From positions 3,083,001 through 3,147,000 of the forward strand of contig NC_084933.1 in NCBI RefSeq assembly GCF_958298935.1: DNA of 64,000 bases, written 5' to 3'. The notes beneath the pieces were generated by a model. The model saw only the letters and a list, made by a program, of their open reading frames with translations. It did not search any database and was not told the origin of the DNA. Positions 23,055 to 33,784 of the stretch are shown piece after piece. Position numbers and translations under genes: made by a program. This DNA is from Phragmites australis. Lineage: Eukaryota > Streptophyta > Magnoliopsida > Poales > Poaceae. Within the stretch, counting starts at the first letter, position 1; the number at the start of each line of letters is the position of its first letter.

Positions 23055-23560
23055 AAGGGAGGGCTTTCACTGCCAGCTCAATATGAGCACCGGTAGTGAA
23101 AGAGTACCGTCACTACTGGCTCAATAGAACGACCGGCAGTGAAACTACTTTCACTGCAGGCCCAACAAGTCCACCGGTAGTGAAACCTCTTTCACTGTTT
23201 GTACTGTGGAGTGCAAAAAAATTGTTTTAGTTTTGCTCACGCCCAGAGAATCGAACCCACGACCTACACCAAGTAGGAACGAGCAAACCGCTGGGCTACT
23301 CAAAAGTTTTCGATTGAGTTTGTACTATCTATATTTATTAACATTTTATTGACCTAAAATCCTAATACATATTTATTTAAATTTAAAAGAGTACCTTCAC
23401 TGCTGGCTTAATAGGACGACCAGCAGTGAAACTACTTCCACTGCCAGTTTAATAAATCCACCGGCAGTGAAAGTAGTTTCACTGTCGGCCTAATATATCC
23501 ACCGACAGTGAAAACCCTTTCACTGTTGGTACCGCTGGGTGCAAAAAAATTGTTTTAGTT
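23055..23560. repeat. Internal CACTA subterminal-type array, duplicated
   Basis: Two related blocks, 23060-23230 and about 23395-23570, share alternating ccggcagtgaaa / ctttcactgccg words and the same exit sequence (gggtgcaaaaaaattgttttagttt). Arrays of this kind normally lie only near the element's ends, so this one suggests an internal former end or a fused second element. Confidence 0.7.
23222..23312 (-). other. tRNA-like segment with A and B boxes
   Basis: On the minus strand it reads tagcccagcgg (A-box-like) and about 40 bases later gtgggttcgattctc (B-box-like). The spacing fits a tRNA-derived SINE head or tRNA pseudogene. No clean cloverleaf or anticodon can be assigned. Confidence 0.4.
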
Positions 23561-23672
23561 TCGCACGCGCACATAGAAATTGAAGCTTCTATAACAAAAG
23601 TGAGGTATAATTGCATCTAAAACAAATTCATACATAGTAATTAATATAATTTAGCTACTTTGTCTTAACGAT

Positions 23673-24359
23673 TCACCCTTCATTATGATTATGGCGTACA
23701 TAGGGAGGTTCGTCAGTGTCTTCCATGGGACCTAGGTCGACGTCCTCTCCGAAAGGAGGTAGCATGTCTAATTGATTGTAGTCTTCCTCGTCAACAATAT
23801 TCTCTATTCCGACAATCCTTCTTTTTCCTTGACGAACCACATGGCGCTCCTCCTTGTTAGCCAGCTCTATGTCCTTTACAAAGAAGACTTGCATAACATC
23901 ATTCACAAGTACGAATAGTTCTTCCCTGTATCCAACGAGTTTTTAGTCTACTGTAGTCATACGTACTTGTCGATCTTCACACCCCCCTGGGAGTTTGACC
24001 CATTAGCATCGCAAAAGAGAAAGCTTTAACATTCCATAGTCGAGCTCCCAGATCTCCTCTATGAATCTATAGTAGGTTTCCTTACTTCCATTACGGTCAT
24101 AGGCATCTATACGGATATTGCTATTTTGATTGGAGTTCTTATTATCATGAGCTCTCGTATAAAATATATTTATGTCATATCATTGGAACGTGAAGATTGT
24201 AGTTGAGACTGTGTATTTGACCTGGAGAACCGCTTCTTGTTCTCGCAATCGACGCATGGACAACACATGTATTGAGACGGCTGCTACCAGGAAACCCTCC
24301 ATGCCGTTCTTGTACTCTGCTCTCACACGGCTCGCATCGTACACCCATCTTCTGTGCAT
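23673..24359 (-). pseudogene. CACTA transposase (TNP2-type) lacking its catalytic core
   Basis: The minus-strand frame from 24359 opens MHRRWVYDASRVRAEYKNG, like the transposase-associated N-terminal domain of plant En/Spm TNP2 proteins. After about 60 codons and a short gap it passes directly into a DUF4216-like region (RFIEEIWELDYG, VKLPGGCEDRQV) and the usual tail (VMQVFFVKDIE, QGKRRIVGIENIVDEEDY, MLPPFGED). The large central Transposase_21 core is missing. A full-length protein is commonly several times longer. Two stops interrupt the DUF4216 part. The locus therefore cannot make active transposase. Confidence 0.75.
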
Positions 24360-25199
24360 CTACAATTATATCATTATTTTAAATCCAAATTCAAATATCT
24401 AGAAGATTTTGCGATCACCAACGAATAAATTACTTCGCCATCTCCTACCGGCAATTGGCCCGAGTTGGAGGAGCCGCCTTTTGTATGCTTTCGCGTTCGC
24501 TTCCGATGAGTATTTATTGGTGTCATCTCTAAAATTTTTCTTTATTATTCAACCCTTATCTAGGACTCATTAAGAAAAAAATGAAAAATAAATACGTTCA
24601 TACCTAAAGTTTCTATATTGAAAGTTGCTAATTAAATAAAATATAAAAAATACAATTGGATCTTGCTACATACCTAAATATCATGGCTAATTTTTATAAT
24701 TCATTAAAAATTAAAAATAAATATGCTCATACCTAAAGTTTCTATATTGTAGACTTCTAAATTTATTCATATGGTTCATTAGGATCAACTTTGAAGATTT
24801 GCCTAAGTCTCTGTAGGGATAAGATCAACTTTGGTTTTTCAGGTAATATTTTGAGTTAAAATGCTAAATATAGGATTAACTTTGGGGATTTCAACTTATT
24901 TGAGCTCAAGAGGCTCCTGCTAGAAGCTTGCTTGCTGTTAGGGAAAAATTTAGAGTTCACTTATCATAAAAAAATGAAGAAAGGGCAAATAAGCAAATGG
25001 AGAGGAAAAAAAAGATTTTGTTTAGATAGCTAGAGAGAGCTCATCTAGACCTCCTTCTTAGCCAAAATTGAGATTGAGTGGTGGGGGAATTAATGTGAGA
25101 GAATGGATGAAGTGGTTGTTGCTATAGGAGATTTTGTGATGGAGAAAGTACTAAAATGACTCTGTTAACTCGAGGTAGAAGAAGATGGGGAAGATGAGA

Positions 25200-25440
25200 A
25201 TATCATTGTTGGCTCATATAATCCGCCGACAGTGATGTAGAGATATCACTGCTGGTCAGTAGATTAAGCCGACAGTGATGATATGTGAGTGTATCATTAT
25301 CGACTTAATCCATCAGTCGACAATGATGACCTTTATCACTACTGGTTCATAAGCCACGACAGTTGATTCTTCCTACACAACAAATGAACTGACAGTAATA
25401 CTCTATTACTGACAGTAATACTCTATTACTGTCAGTCTAT
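25200..25440. repeat. CACTA subterminal repeat array, right
   Basis: Alternating tcactgctggt, gccgacagtgat and inverse words run up to the right terminal repeat at 25476-25489. One direct duplication (ctgacagtaatactctatta, 25389-25428) is visible. It pairs with the array at 16020-16265. Confidence 0.75.
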
Positions 25441-25489
25441 AAAAACCAACATTGATAAATAGATATATAAACTTAATTCTGTAGCAGTG

Positions 25490-27700
25490 ATAGGAGGAAA
25501 GGTAGAGAACACTTCCGATCGTTACCCTTAAGTAGTGTACCTTAGTCTGTTAAAATATTACTCGAAACATCCATCGAAAGCAAGCTGCGCATAATCAATA
25601 CCTAGTAATGACACCTCACCAATCAATCAGTATTTGCTTTATATATATGTTAGTCAAACCAGAGAACATGTCAAAGGTTCTTATTAGAATGTCAGAAGTT
25701 AATTTCTAACCAAACCTAGTTGGTAGGATTCTGACAAAATATATGCAGAAGAGGAAAGAAAATCCTCCCGGTTCATCATCGAGGCAAATTTGGTGTCTCC
25801 TAATATTTTATTTGAGAATTTGTCTCTTAATATATTGGTGAGGCTAAAATGGCTCTTTTAAGCCATTGTTTGGATCGTGAGTTTTACTAAAGTTTCTTTT
25901 TTACCTAAGTTAGTAATACGAGTTTTAAGTTGTATATATATTCAGTTGGGATAATGGTTACCAAAACCCTTCAATTGGCAAGAACCTTTAAATTTATTAT
26001 CCTGCTTATATGTTGAGTTTATAAAAAATATGACTGAAAGTACTTTTCACAAAACCCATCATATTTAAGTTTGAAAAAAATGGTTTCTATTATTCAACTA
26101 TCCATATATAAGCAAACATGATCTTAAGTTGTTAGACTAAAATTTAACAAAAATCTGGTTTTGCTCAAATAAACTCCAATAAATTTCTAAATGGTGAATA
26201 TAAAACAAATGTAGCACACTATAGAAAAGTTTCATGTAGCTATAGCATTTCTCTTGCTTAGAGTGATATCTCTTGCTTACAGTGATGCATTGCACTGCAT
26301 GTCTGCATCACTAAAGTTGGTGTGTCATTCTCGTATTTTTCATTTTAAAACAAACTTTTCCTTAAGAATCATGTCCCAAAGCACTGGGCAAGTGTTTAAA
26401 ACTGTTATAGTCCACATGACTATTGCACATGTAACTATCATCATCATGGGGAATTCCCTCCAAGAGAAATGGAATTATCTATTGAGACATGGCAAATTGG
26501 AGAGAGAGAGAGAGAGAGAGGATCTAGAGAGAGAGAGAGGATCTGCATGAACTCCTCAATTTCAACCTTGCTGTCTCTTCTGACCTCAAAATATGCACTC
26601 CTCTCTTATCCACTCTTATAGCTGCGGCTTTTGCCCTTTATTTCGTTCATACTCCTTTTGGCTAGTAAGAGAACAAGTAAAAAAAACAAAAAAGTACACT
26701 AGACAAATACAGAAAATAAATTATAAATCAAGAATAACACTGTAAAATCGATAAAAAAAAACAGATATCACTTATAAACAAGTCTTAGTTTCGTGAAAGT
26801 ATTTGACTTATAACCTTTTCTAGTATTACATACAGATAAAAACAAAAGAGATATTGAATCGTTTTTTAAATGTATATCTTTTTGTGCAGCACAGTTATCT
26901 AACATATTTTTTCTCACTTTCCTGATACTGTGGTAACATCTGTGTTTTTCCATACTCTTTCATAATTTAATCGTAAGATAGCTGACTAACATCGACCGAA
27001 CAGCAATTAAGAGAAGGAAAATGGAACAATGTCAAACCTGAGTTCAAAAAATTTTAGATGGCGGAAGAGAGAAAATGTGATTACAGAAAAAAAAGAAGAG
27101 AAAAAACTCTTGGTAAAAGCATCAGCAAATCCGAGGACGAAACGGCAAAACGTGGTGTTGCGGTAAGTTTACTTGCTCCAAAGTCCACCCAACTGCTACT
27201 CCGCGCAGAGTAGACTACCCTCCCCAATAAAAAAACCCACCAGCACCCATCCACCATCTACTCCCCATCTCTTTCCCACTGACTGTTGGTCCCACAGAGA
27301 CTAGGTCCCACTCTACAGCGTCGGGGCTCTGCTCCCGCTCACTCGCGAAAGTGTTAAAAGGCACCGGGAAAGTTACCCAGCCCTGCCCAACCACTGCACC
27401 ATCATCAACTCACTCCGTCCTGGCTGGCGAGGTGAGCCAGGCGAGAGCGAGAGAGAGAGAGAGAAGAGGCATCGAGGCCGCGGCGGCTGCTTGTTTTTGT
27501 TGCCTTGCTCCCGCTCCAATTTATGGCGATTTAATGCCACCAGCAAGGAGTTGGATGCCGAGCAGTGGCCGCATCAATGGCGTCGCCTAAATCCAAGTCT
27601 CACTGCTAGCCTCCTTCTAGCTCCCTCTTGCTCATTTCTCCTCGTCTTTCTTTCCTTCTCCTCCGCCGCCGTCGCCATCCGCGCATTTCCTTTCACACTT
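25490..27700. other. Intergenic DNA upstream of the DUF668 gene
   Basis: The first 1.5 kb is AT-rich with no recognisable genes. GA microsatellites lie at 26501-26540. From about 27170 the sequence becomes GC- and CT-rich (cccaccagcacccatcc, GAGA tract at 27448-27465), as expected for a promoter and leader of the downstream gene. No transcription start can be fixed. Confidence 0.5.
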
Positions 27701-28045
27701 CTTCTTCTCCGTCTCCATTCTGGTTTCTTGGAGCACCACCCGAGAAATGCTATTTTTCTTTTCCAGTTGTAGTCTTGTCTTGATGTGTTGACATCTCTGC
27801 TCCGCCATTAATTCCTCCCTCCTGCTGCAGCTGCTGACTCGCTGCCAGCTGGCGAGCCAGACACGAAATCGGAGTGTTCGAATTCAAATCCCCTTCTTGG
27901 TTGGTTGCCTAATTCGTATTCGCTGCAAAATGCCAAGATCTTCTTGCGAAGGTTTATGCTTTTGTAGATTTTTCGGTTTCTTTTTCATGGTTGTTTGGTA
28001 ATTGGGGACAAATCTTTTAGTTGAGAGCTCGAGGAGGTCGGAGGC

Positions 28046-29701
28046 ATGGGGGCGGAGCCGCTGGTGCACAAGGTTCTCTCTATGGCGACGTCGTCGTCCT
28101 CGTCCAAGAAGGTGAGGCCGGTGGCGAGTGCCAAGGGCGGCGAGGCGGCGGAGTTCGGCAGGGTGGGCATCCTGTCGTTCGAGGTGGCCGACGCCATGTC
28201 GCGCGCCGCCAACCTCTACCGCTCGCTCTCCGACGCCGAGGCGGCACGCCTGCTTGGGCCGCTCTGCCTCGGCTCCCACGCCGTGCGCGCGCTCGTCCCC
28301 GGCGACGACGCGCGGCTCCTGGCCCTCGCGCTCGCCGAGAAGCTTGACGCGCTTAACCGCGTCGCCGCCGTGGCCTCGCGACTCGGGCGACGGTGCACGG
28401 TCCCAGCGCTCCTGGGGTTCGATCACGTCTACGCCGACCTCCTCGCCGGCCGCTCGGACACCGCCGCGGCCGCCTTCGCGGTGGCCTCCCCTTCCGACGC
28501 CACCTCGCTCGTCCGCAAGCTCGACCGTCTCGCGGCCGCCACGGCCGCGCTCTGCGCGGAGCTCGAGGCGCTCACCGAGCTCGAGCAGTCGGCACGGAAG
28601 CTCCCCACCGACGAAGCCCGCCGCGCGCTCGAACAGCGCACGCGGTGGCGCCGTCACGACGTGCGCCGGCTGAGGGATTCGTCTCTCTGGAACTGGACCT
28701 ACGACAAGGCCGTGCTCCTGCTCGCGCGCGCCGTCTGCGCCATCTACGACCGCATCCGCCTTGTGTTCGGTGACCCTATGCTCGGGCTCGACTTGCTGGC
28801 TACTACCCGGGAGTCACGGCAATGTGACCAAAGCCGTCAACTTTCCGGTCCAGTGACAGCAAATTCAGGTCCTGTCCGGGCCAATTTCAGTGATACCAAG
28901 TCAGGGCCAATTGCCAGAGTCGATATGGATACGCCGCGCTCAGTGAATCTCCGGTCTAATTGCGGAGCAAGCCCGGGGAGGATGTTCATGGAGTGTTTGA
29001 GCTTGAGTAGCTCGGTATCATGGAAGGATGGGTTTGAGGATGAGTTCTTGGAGGATGTGAGCTGCATTAGCACGATCAGGTCGGGGATGCTCGTTCCATT
29101 CAGCGGTGAGCAGGGGGTGTCCACAACAACAGCCAAGAGCGGCAAGATTGGCAGAAGAGCGCGGTTTGGTCCGAAGAGCACCGTGACATCACTTGCGCCG
29201 CCATCCACAATTGGTGGCTCAGCCCTTGCATTGCATTATGCAAATATCATTATCATCATCGAGAAGTTGCTTCGGTACCCACATCTTGTTGGTGAGGAGG
29301 CACGGGATGACCTGTACCAGATGCTGCCCTCTAGTTTGAAGGCGGCATTGAGGAAAAATCTGAAAACATATGTCAAGAACATGGCGATCTACGACGCGTT
29401 CCTCGCACACGATTGGAGGGAGACTCTTGAGAAGACATTGGCATGGCTTGCTCCGATGGCCCACAACATGATCCGGTGGCAGGCTGAGAGGAACTTTGAG
29501 CAGCAGCAGATTGTGTTGAAAGGGAATGTATTGCTGTTGCAGACATTGTATTTCGCCGATCGGGAGAAGACTGAGGTTGTGATCTGCGAATTGCTTGTCG
29601 GGCTAAATTACATCTGCCGGTACGAGCAGCAGCAGAACGCGTTACTTGACTGCTCAAGTAGTCTTGACTTTGATGAATGTGTGGAGTGGCAACTTCAGTA
29701 G
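28046..29701 (+). CDS. DUF3475/DUF668 protein, PSK-simulator-like
   Basis: An intronless frame of 551 codons. The start sits in a good context (ggcATGGgg) and is the first ATG of the frame. Residues about 40-98 (GILSFEVADAMSRAANLYRSL) form the DUF3475 domain. Residues about 389-484 (GGSALALHYANIIIIIEKLL, DLYQMLPSSLKAALR, MAHNMIRWQAERNFEQQ) form DUF668. A Ser-rich linker of about 130 residues separates them. Members studied in Arabidopsis (PSI1-3) promote growth in phytosterokine signalling; this one resembles the shorter branch of the family, for which roles are less clear. The protein starts MGAEPLV, lacking the Ser/Thr at position 6 that favours N-myristoylation. The first 240 codons are extremely GC-rich and the rest much less so, as in many grass genes. 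No signal peptide or membrane span is seen. Confidence 0.92.
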   Translation: MGAEPLVHKVLSMATSSSSSKKVRPVASAKGGEAAEFGRVGILSFEVADAMSRAANLYRSLSDAEAARLLGPLCLGSHAVRALVPGDDARLLALALAEKLDALNRVAAVASRLGRRCTVPALLGFDHVYADLLAGRSDTAAAAFAVASPSDATSLVRKLDRLAAATAALCAELEALTELEQSARKLPTDEARRALEQRTRWRRHDVRRLRDSSLWNWTYDKAVLLLARAVCAIYDRIRLVFGDPMLGLDLLATTRESRQCDQSRQLSGPVTANSGPVRANFSDTKSGPIARVDMDTPRSVNLRSNCGASPGRMFMECLSLSSSVSWKDGFEDEFLEDVSCISTIRSGMLVPFSGEQGVSTTTAKSGKIGRRARFGPKSTVTSLAPPSTIGGSALALHYANIIIIIEKLLRYPHLVGEEARDDLYQMLPSSLKAALRKNLKTYVKNMAIYDAFLAHDWRETLEKTLAWLAPMAHNMIRWQAERNFEQQQIVLKGNVLLLQTLYFADREKTEVVICELLVGLNYICRYEQQQNALLDCSSSLDFDECVEWQLQ

Positions 29702-32382
29702 AGTCCAAGGTCAGGTTTCTGCTCTGTTCCATAGTGTGTAAGTGATATGAAAGAACAAAGGGTACTTGTGTTTTGGTTTGTTTCTTTCCCCCCTTCTTTT
29801 TTTCGTGCATGTTGCACATGAGATCATCTACTGAAAAGATGCTCATTCTAACTCCGGTTGTACATACTTTTGTTGAATCCATGTGTCAAGCAATCTGAAA
29901 ACAGGTTTCTTTCATAGTAAATTTGCATGACATGTGTTTTGGTGCAACAGATTTGCCAATGGTTAGATAAACTTATATGAATGGGTAATGAAATCACAAA
30001 GTTGCTACATTTTGCTGTTGAATTGTAGCATATGGAATATTCAGGCAATGAATATGAAGTTAGTGCCTTTAGTTATCGTTTTTCATCAGCATGGGACTTT
30101 GCTAAAAGCACATCGAGAAAAGCTAAGATAATGTAACCGTGTTGCATAAAGGTATCACATTAGCCATTAATTTAGGAAGCATAATATCAGGGTAGCAGTT
30201 GTTGATGCTAACCCACTCATCTCAAAGGCAAATATATCATTTTCTTCGTACCGTAAAGCGACCGGGTTTAGTTGGTAGGTCAATTAGTTTAGCTTCTCTG
30301 AAGGATTTTTTCCACTTGTTGGCGTTGTTTCCTCAGAAAGTACACTTGATAAACAGATGGTAATGCAACAGAAAAAAGTTACAAGGATTGCACTTTCAAA
30401 AAATGAAACCAATCATGAATCAACCTGTTAAACATCTACTGTTGAGTGCTACTCTTTTGTTTCACAAAACAAGTTTACTATATATGCTGCTCATCTGAAA
30501 CTAGCAACTGAGCAAGTTGGTACAGCATATGCCGTAAACATTCATTAGCAGTCAGTAAATGTAAGTACTATTCTTGGTCCTTTTTCTAGGTTTGTGGGAA
30601 CAATAATTTGCTACAATTTGTCTTGTTGATCAACTAATGAACTCGCTATCTCGCTGCAACTGATATTATTGTGGTAACCTGAAAACTTGTTTGCGTCATT
30701 GTAGTTGTAGTTCAGTGTGTTTCTGATTGCGAGTGCTCTTCTGATCGGGTATCCAATAATAACATGGAACTCTATGCAAATTCTACTCTTTGTGAAAATG
30801 ATAACTTAAGTTAGTTTTGTGAAAGTGATATGTCACTACATAATCTGGGATGTACTACTACTGTTACATCAGTCTGTGATCCTTCATTCTGAGTAGCATT
30901 GAAACTATAATGTGAATGCTGTTTGCCTTTAGGGATGCAAACTTTTCTGCATCTGCTTTGGCCATTAACAGCATCGCCATTTCCCCCATCAAGCTTTTGC
31001 TTATCACAGCTTGATTACGGTTTCCAGGTGAGGTTGTAAATTTATTACAATGCGCTTGCAGCACTTGATGACCGTCTAGGACTGCAAGCTCATCATCCTG
31101 TGGTCCGCGCATGTGTGAGTTATGGTTTCATGTTACCAACCAGTGTTCTGTTCCTTCCTGCAACTGGGAAGCTGGTGCATGGAAGTATTCAATTAGCAGA
31201 GTGGATCCAATCCATCTGTAGGCCCAATCCTAACTGATTCTTGCCTTGTTCTCCAACATTTGGCGAATCAAGGTTTGAGGCCAAGGCGACCTCAGGTGGA
31301 ACCGCTATCGAATCGCCTCTTGAGCTCGACAAAGGGGATTGCTGTGGTCACCCTTTCTTCCATTATTTGTAAAAGGGAGAAGGTGGTGAACCAGCTTCTT
31401 TGTATTGCGATCGACTTTTAACCGAGTAGTTGTTGGTTTGAGTCCTACTTGGGGAGATTCGATTGATTCTGAATTCAAATTGTAGTTACATCGTTTCAGA
31501 CCAGCAACACACTGTCTACACTCCACTGCATATATGAGTACACTGGATTACTGACGTTGCAACTTGGGGAAGAGGCAAATTTGGACAGACACTATCTTGG
31601 GAACAGCAGCTGATAGTGGTGGCAGGCTTGTGTGGTGCTGCTACTGCAGCTTTGTGAGCTCACCAGCCACCACCGCAGCTCGATCAAAAAGTTGTGTCAG
31701 CTTTGATCAGAGATGCACAGCCAGGCCACAAGCAATGGAGAGGATCACAATTCAAGTGAAAGGTGAATCTGAATCTGTTGATGAACCGAGCAAGAACATC
31801 AGTTAAGGAACCAATGGTGTACAGAAACATATGCTGCTCATGCTACCAATGTCCAGCCCCAGCATTGAGCATCAATAGTTTCGGATGAGACGACTGCGCT
31901 CACCAATGTCCAATGCCCAGCTCGTGCTAGATCTGGTGCAGAGGACGCTGCATCGAGCAAGCAAGTGCAAGCAGAGCCTTCAGCTGCATCGAGGGAAGGG
32001 ACGGTAGAAGGTAGGTGAGTGAGCCATGGAGACATGCCAGGCTGTGCTCATGTGGCTGTATTTGATGCTGCACTGCAGGCGGCAGTGCAGACCATGGGCA
32101 GGCGCTGAGCCACCCCACTGTAGGACAACAGTAGCTGCAATCTTTGCTGATGATGAGTTCTGGGCTTTGCTCTGCTGCCATTGCTGCCGGGAAACCTTTT
32201 CGCCTTGCTTCTGGACCCCCTCCATTTGCAAAATTTTGAACTCTGAAGAGAGTCAACCCTTATGAAATCGTTACAGATCGGGTTAATGATAACACTGTTA
32301 AGAAACTTTATCCATACATGTCCGTTGAGTTTCATAAGCTGGCTATCGACTCAAAAGGTGAAGATTTAGTTCAACGGTCCCC
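29702..32382. other. 3' flank of the DUF668 gene, no further gene seen
   Basis: The first few hundred bases are the likely 3' UTR. The remainder has only short frames without family features. A block at 32040-32145 recurs at 40880-41275 (there split by a MITE). A tRNA-like remnant lies near 31400-31460. A copia element begins at 32383. Confidence 0.5.
31403..31462 (+). pseudogene. tRNA-Lys(UUU)-like remnant
   Basis: The words cgacttttaaccgag (anticodon-loop-like, TTT) and gttggtttgagtcctac (T-arm-like; stem 4 of 5 pairs) occur in the right order and spacing. No convincing D-arm or acceptor stem is found upstream, so it is at most a fragment or a SINE-like relic. Confidence 0.3.
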
Positions 32383-32828
32383 TGTTAGTTTTGATCTCGG
32401 TCTCCACTCTCCCTAATATTTTCTAACTAACAACCGAATCCTAAGGGGAAGCCCGTTTCTCACATACGCACTGTGATTGGGGGTGTAGCCAACGTATTAG
32501 TTGTGATCCCACCTCGTGTAGCACCATATAAACAGACGTGAGGGGGTTCGATTGTGATTACGATCCATCTCACGAAGTCAGCCGCCTCTCCTCATGTCTT
32601 AACCCTAATCTAATTCTTAAGGGTGCTGTCAACGAGGTGAAGACCGCCACCTCTTCATCCACTACGTGCTGGTGATCAACTACATTAGGCTGAAGCCTCT
32701 TCACCACTCCGGCGACCACTTCACCCTCATCTGATGACATCATTGAACGCAGGTAAACACCTCACACTTCCGCACTTAGGGTGTTTGATCTTAGGGCTAG
32801 CAATTATGTTGATTAAGTGAAGAATTGA
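32383..32828 (+). repeat. 5' LTR of the copia element
   Basis: It starts TGTTAGTTTTGATCTCGG and follows the 3' LTR base for base with scattered substitutions. It holds a TATA-like accatataaacag near 32523-32536. Its last dozen bases, present in the 3' LTR (gtctaaca end), are missing: the sequence passes from gaattgag straight into tatcagagcc. Confidence 0.92.
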
Positions 32829-32930
32829 GTATCAGAGCCATCCTAGTCCCTAATCAAACCCAATTAGTCTTAATATTTGGTATCAGAGCCATCCTAGTCC
32901 CTAATCAAACCCAATTAGTCTTAATCATGC
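32829..32930 (+). repeat. Duplicated primer-binding region
   Basis: Two tandem copies of an approximately 51-base unit begin with tatcagagccatcctagtcc (32830 and 32881). Only the second is preceded by the bases needed for a full TGGTATCAGAGC tRNA-Met primer site (atttggtatcagagcc). The first abuts the shortened LTR end. Confidence 0.85.
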
Positions 32931-33721
32931 TGAGTTATGATCGGTTGACGCCAATTAGCGGTCAATTGGTCCCATTTTTGATCGGTTTAAGTACATTGAT
33001 GATAAATTATGTGATTTAAGTTCAATTTTAGGCTCGGATCAATGCACAAGTTCATGTTTATGTCTCGGATTAATGAAATTAGGATGAATTCTTGTATACA
33101 CTTTCATAAATTAATCAATTCGGCTCGGTTATGATGTTTTGAGCCTTAATTGGACATTAGTTAGCATTGTTGGTATGAGATTAAGGTCAATTAGTTTAGG
33201 TTTAACGTGTTTTAGCTCTAATCGACCTCGGGTCAATTCAATCAGGCGGCTCTTATGCTTATGTATTCATGAACTAAGCTTCTATATTGTGTTTATGTGT
33301 TCATGGGGCTCGGGTTCGGTCAATTAGGCTCGGATTAGGCGGGATTAAGCATTTAGAAGGAGGGGAATCAGGGAGAATAAGAAAACCCTAAGAAATCCCC
33401 AATTCCCCAACCCCCTCTCCCCAAATCCGAACCCCATAAATCCTTATTTCCCCAAATCCCGAACCCTAGAGCAATAAAATTAGAGGGGGGGTGGAGGTCT
33501 TACGCATCCGGCGCCTTGCGTCGCTGTTCATGCCCGTCGGAGTCCTTCTCCTCCGGTGGGATCTTCTTTCTTCATGCGCGCGTGGTTCCTTCGGTTCCTC
33601 TGCTGCGGGACGGGACACCTTCTCGCCGCGCGCCATCCCCCCTCCTTCCCAGGACACGAGCTCGCCTCCGTCGGTTCCGATGGAGCCCGTACCCTCTCCT
33701 CTCAGGCGGCCGTGGTCGCCG

Positions 33722-33784
<63 letters not shown>

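Larger units (their letters stand above)
16007..25489 (-). mobile_element. CACTA (En/Spm-type) element, deletion derivative
   Basis: The left end is CACTACTACAGAAA and the right end, inverted, is CACTGCTACAGAA, ending at 25489. Subterminal arrays of short inverted words (cactgccgg, gacagtgat, ccggcagtga) fill 16020-16265 and 25200-25440, and a third array lies inside at 23055-23550. Coding remnants are on the minus strand: a truncated transposase (23673-24359) and an accessory gene (19122-21170). A solo LTR inserted later at 17034-18389. The triplets outside the ends (acc and ata) do not match, so either the target duplication has decayed or two elements have fused. All frames are broken or shortened. 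Confidence 0.8.

Noticed and set aside
27884..28657. A 257-codon open frame on the minus strand over the start of the DUF668 gene
   Set aside because: It is the antisense shadow of a very GC-rich coding region, where stops are rare. Its Arg/Gly/Glu-rich product has no family features, while the plus frame has two known domains.
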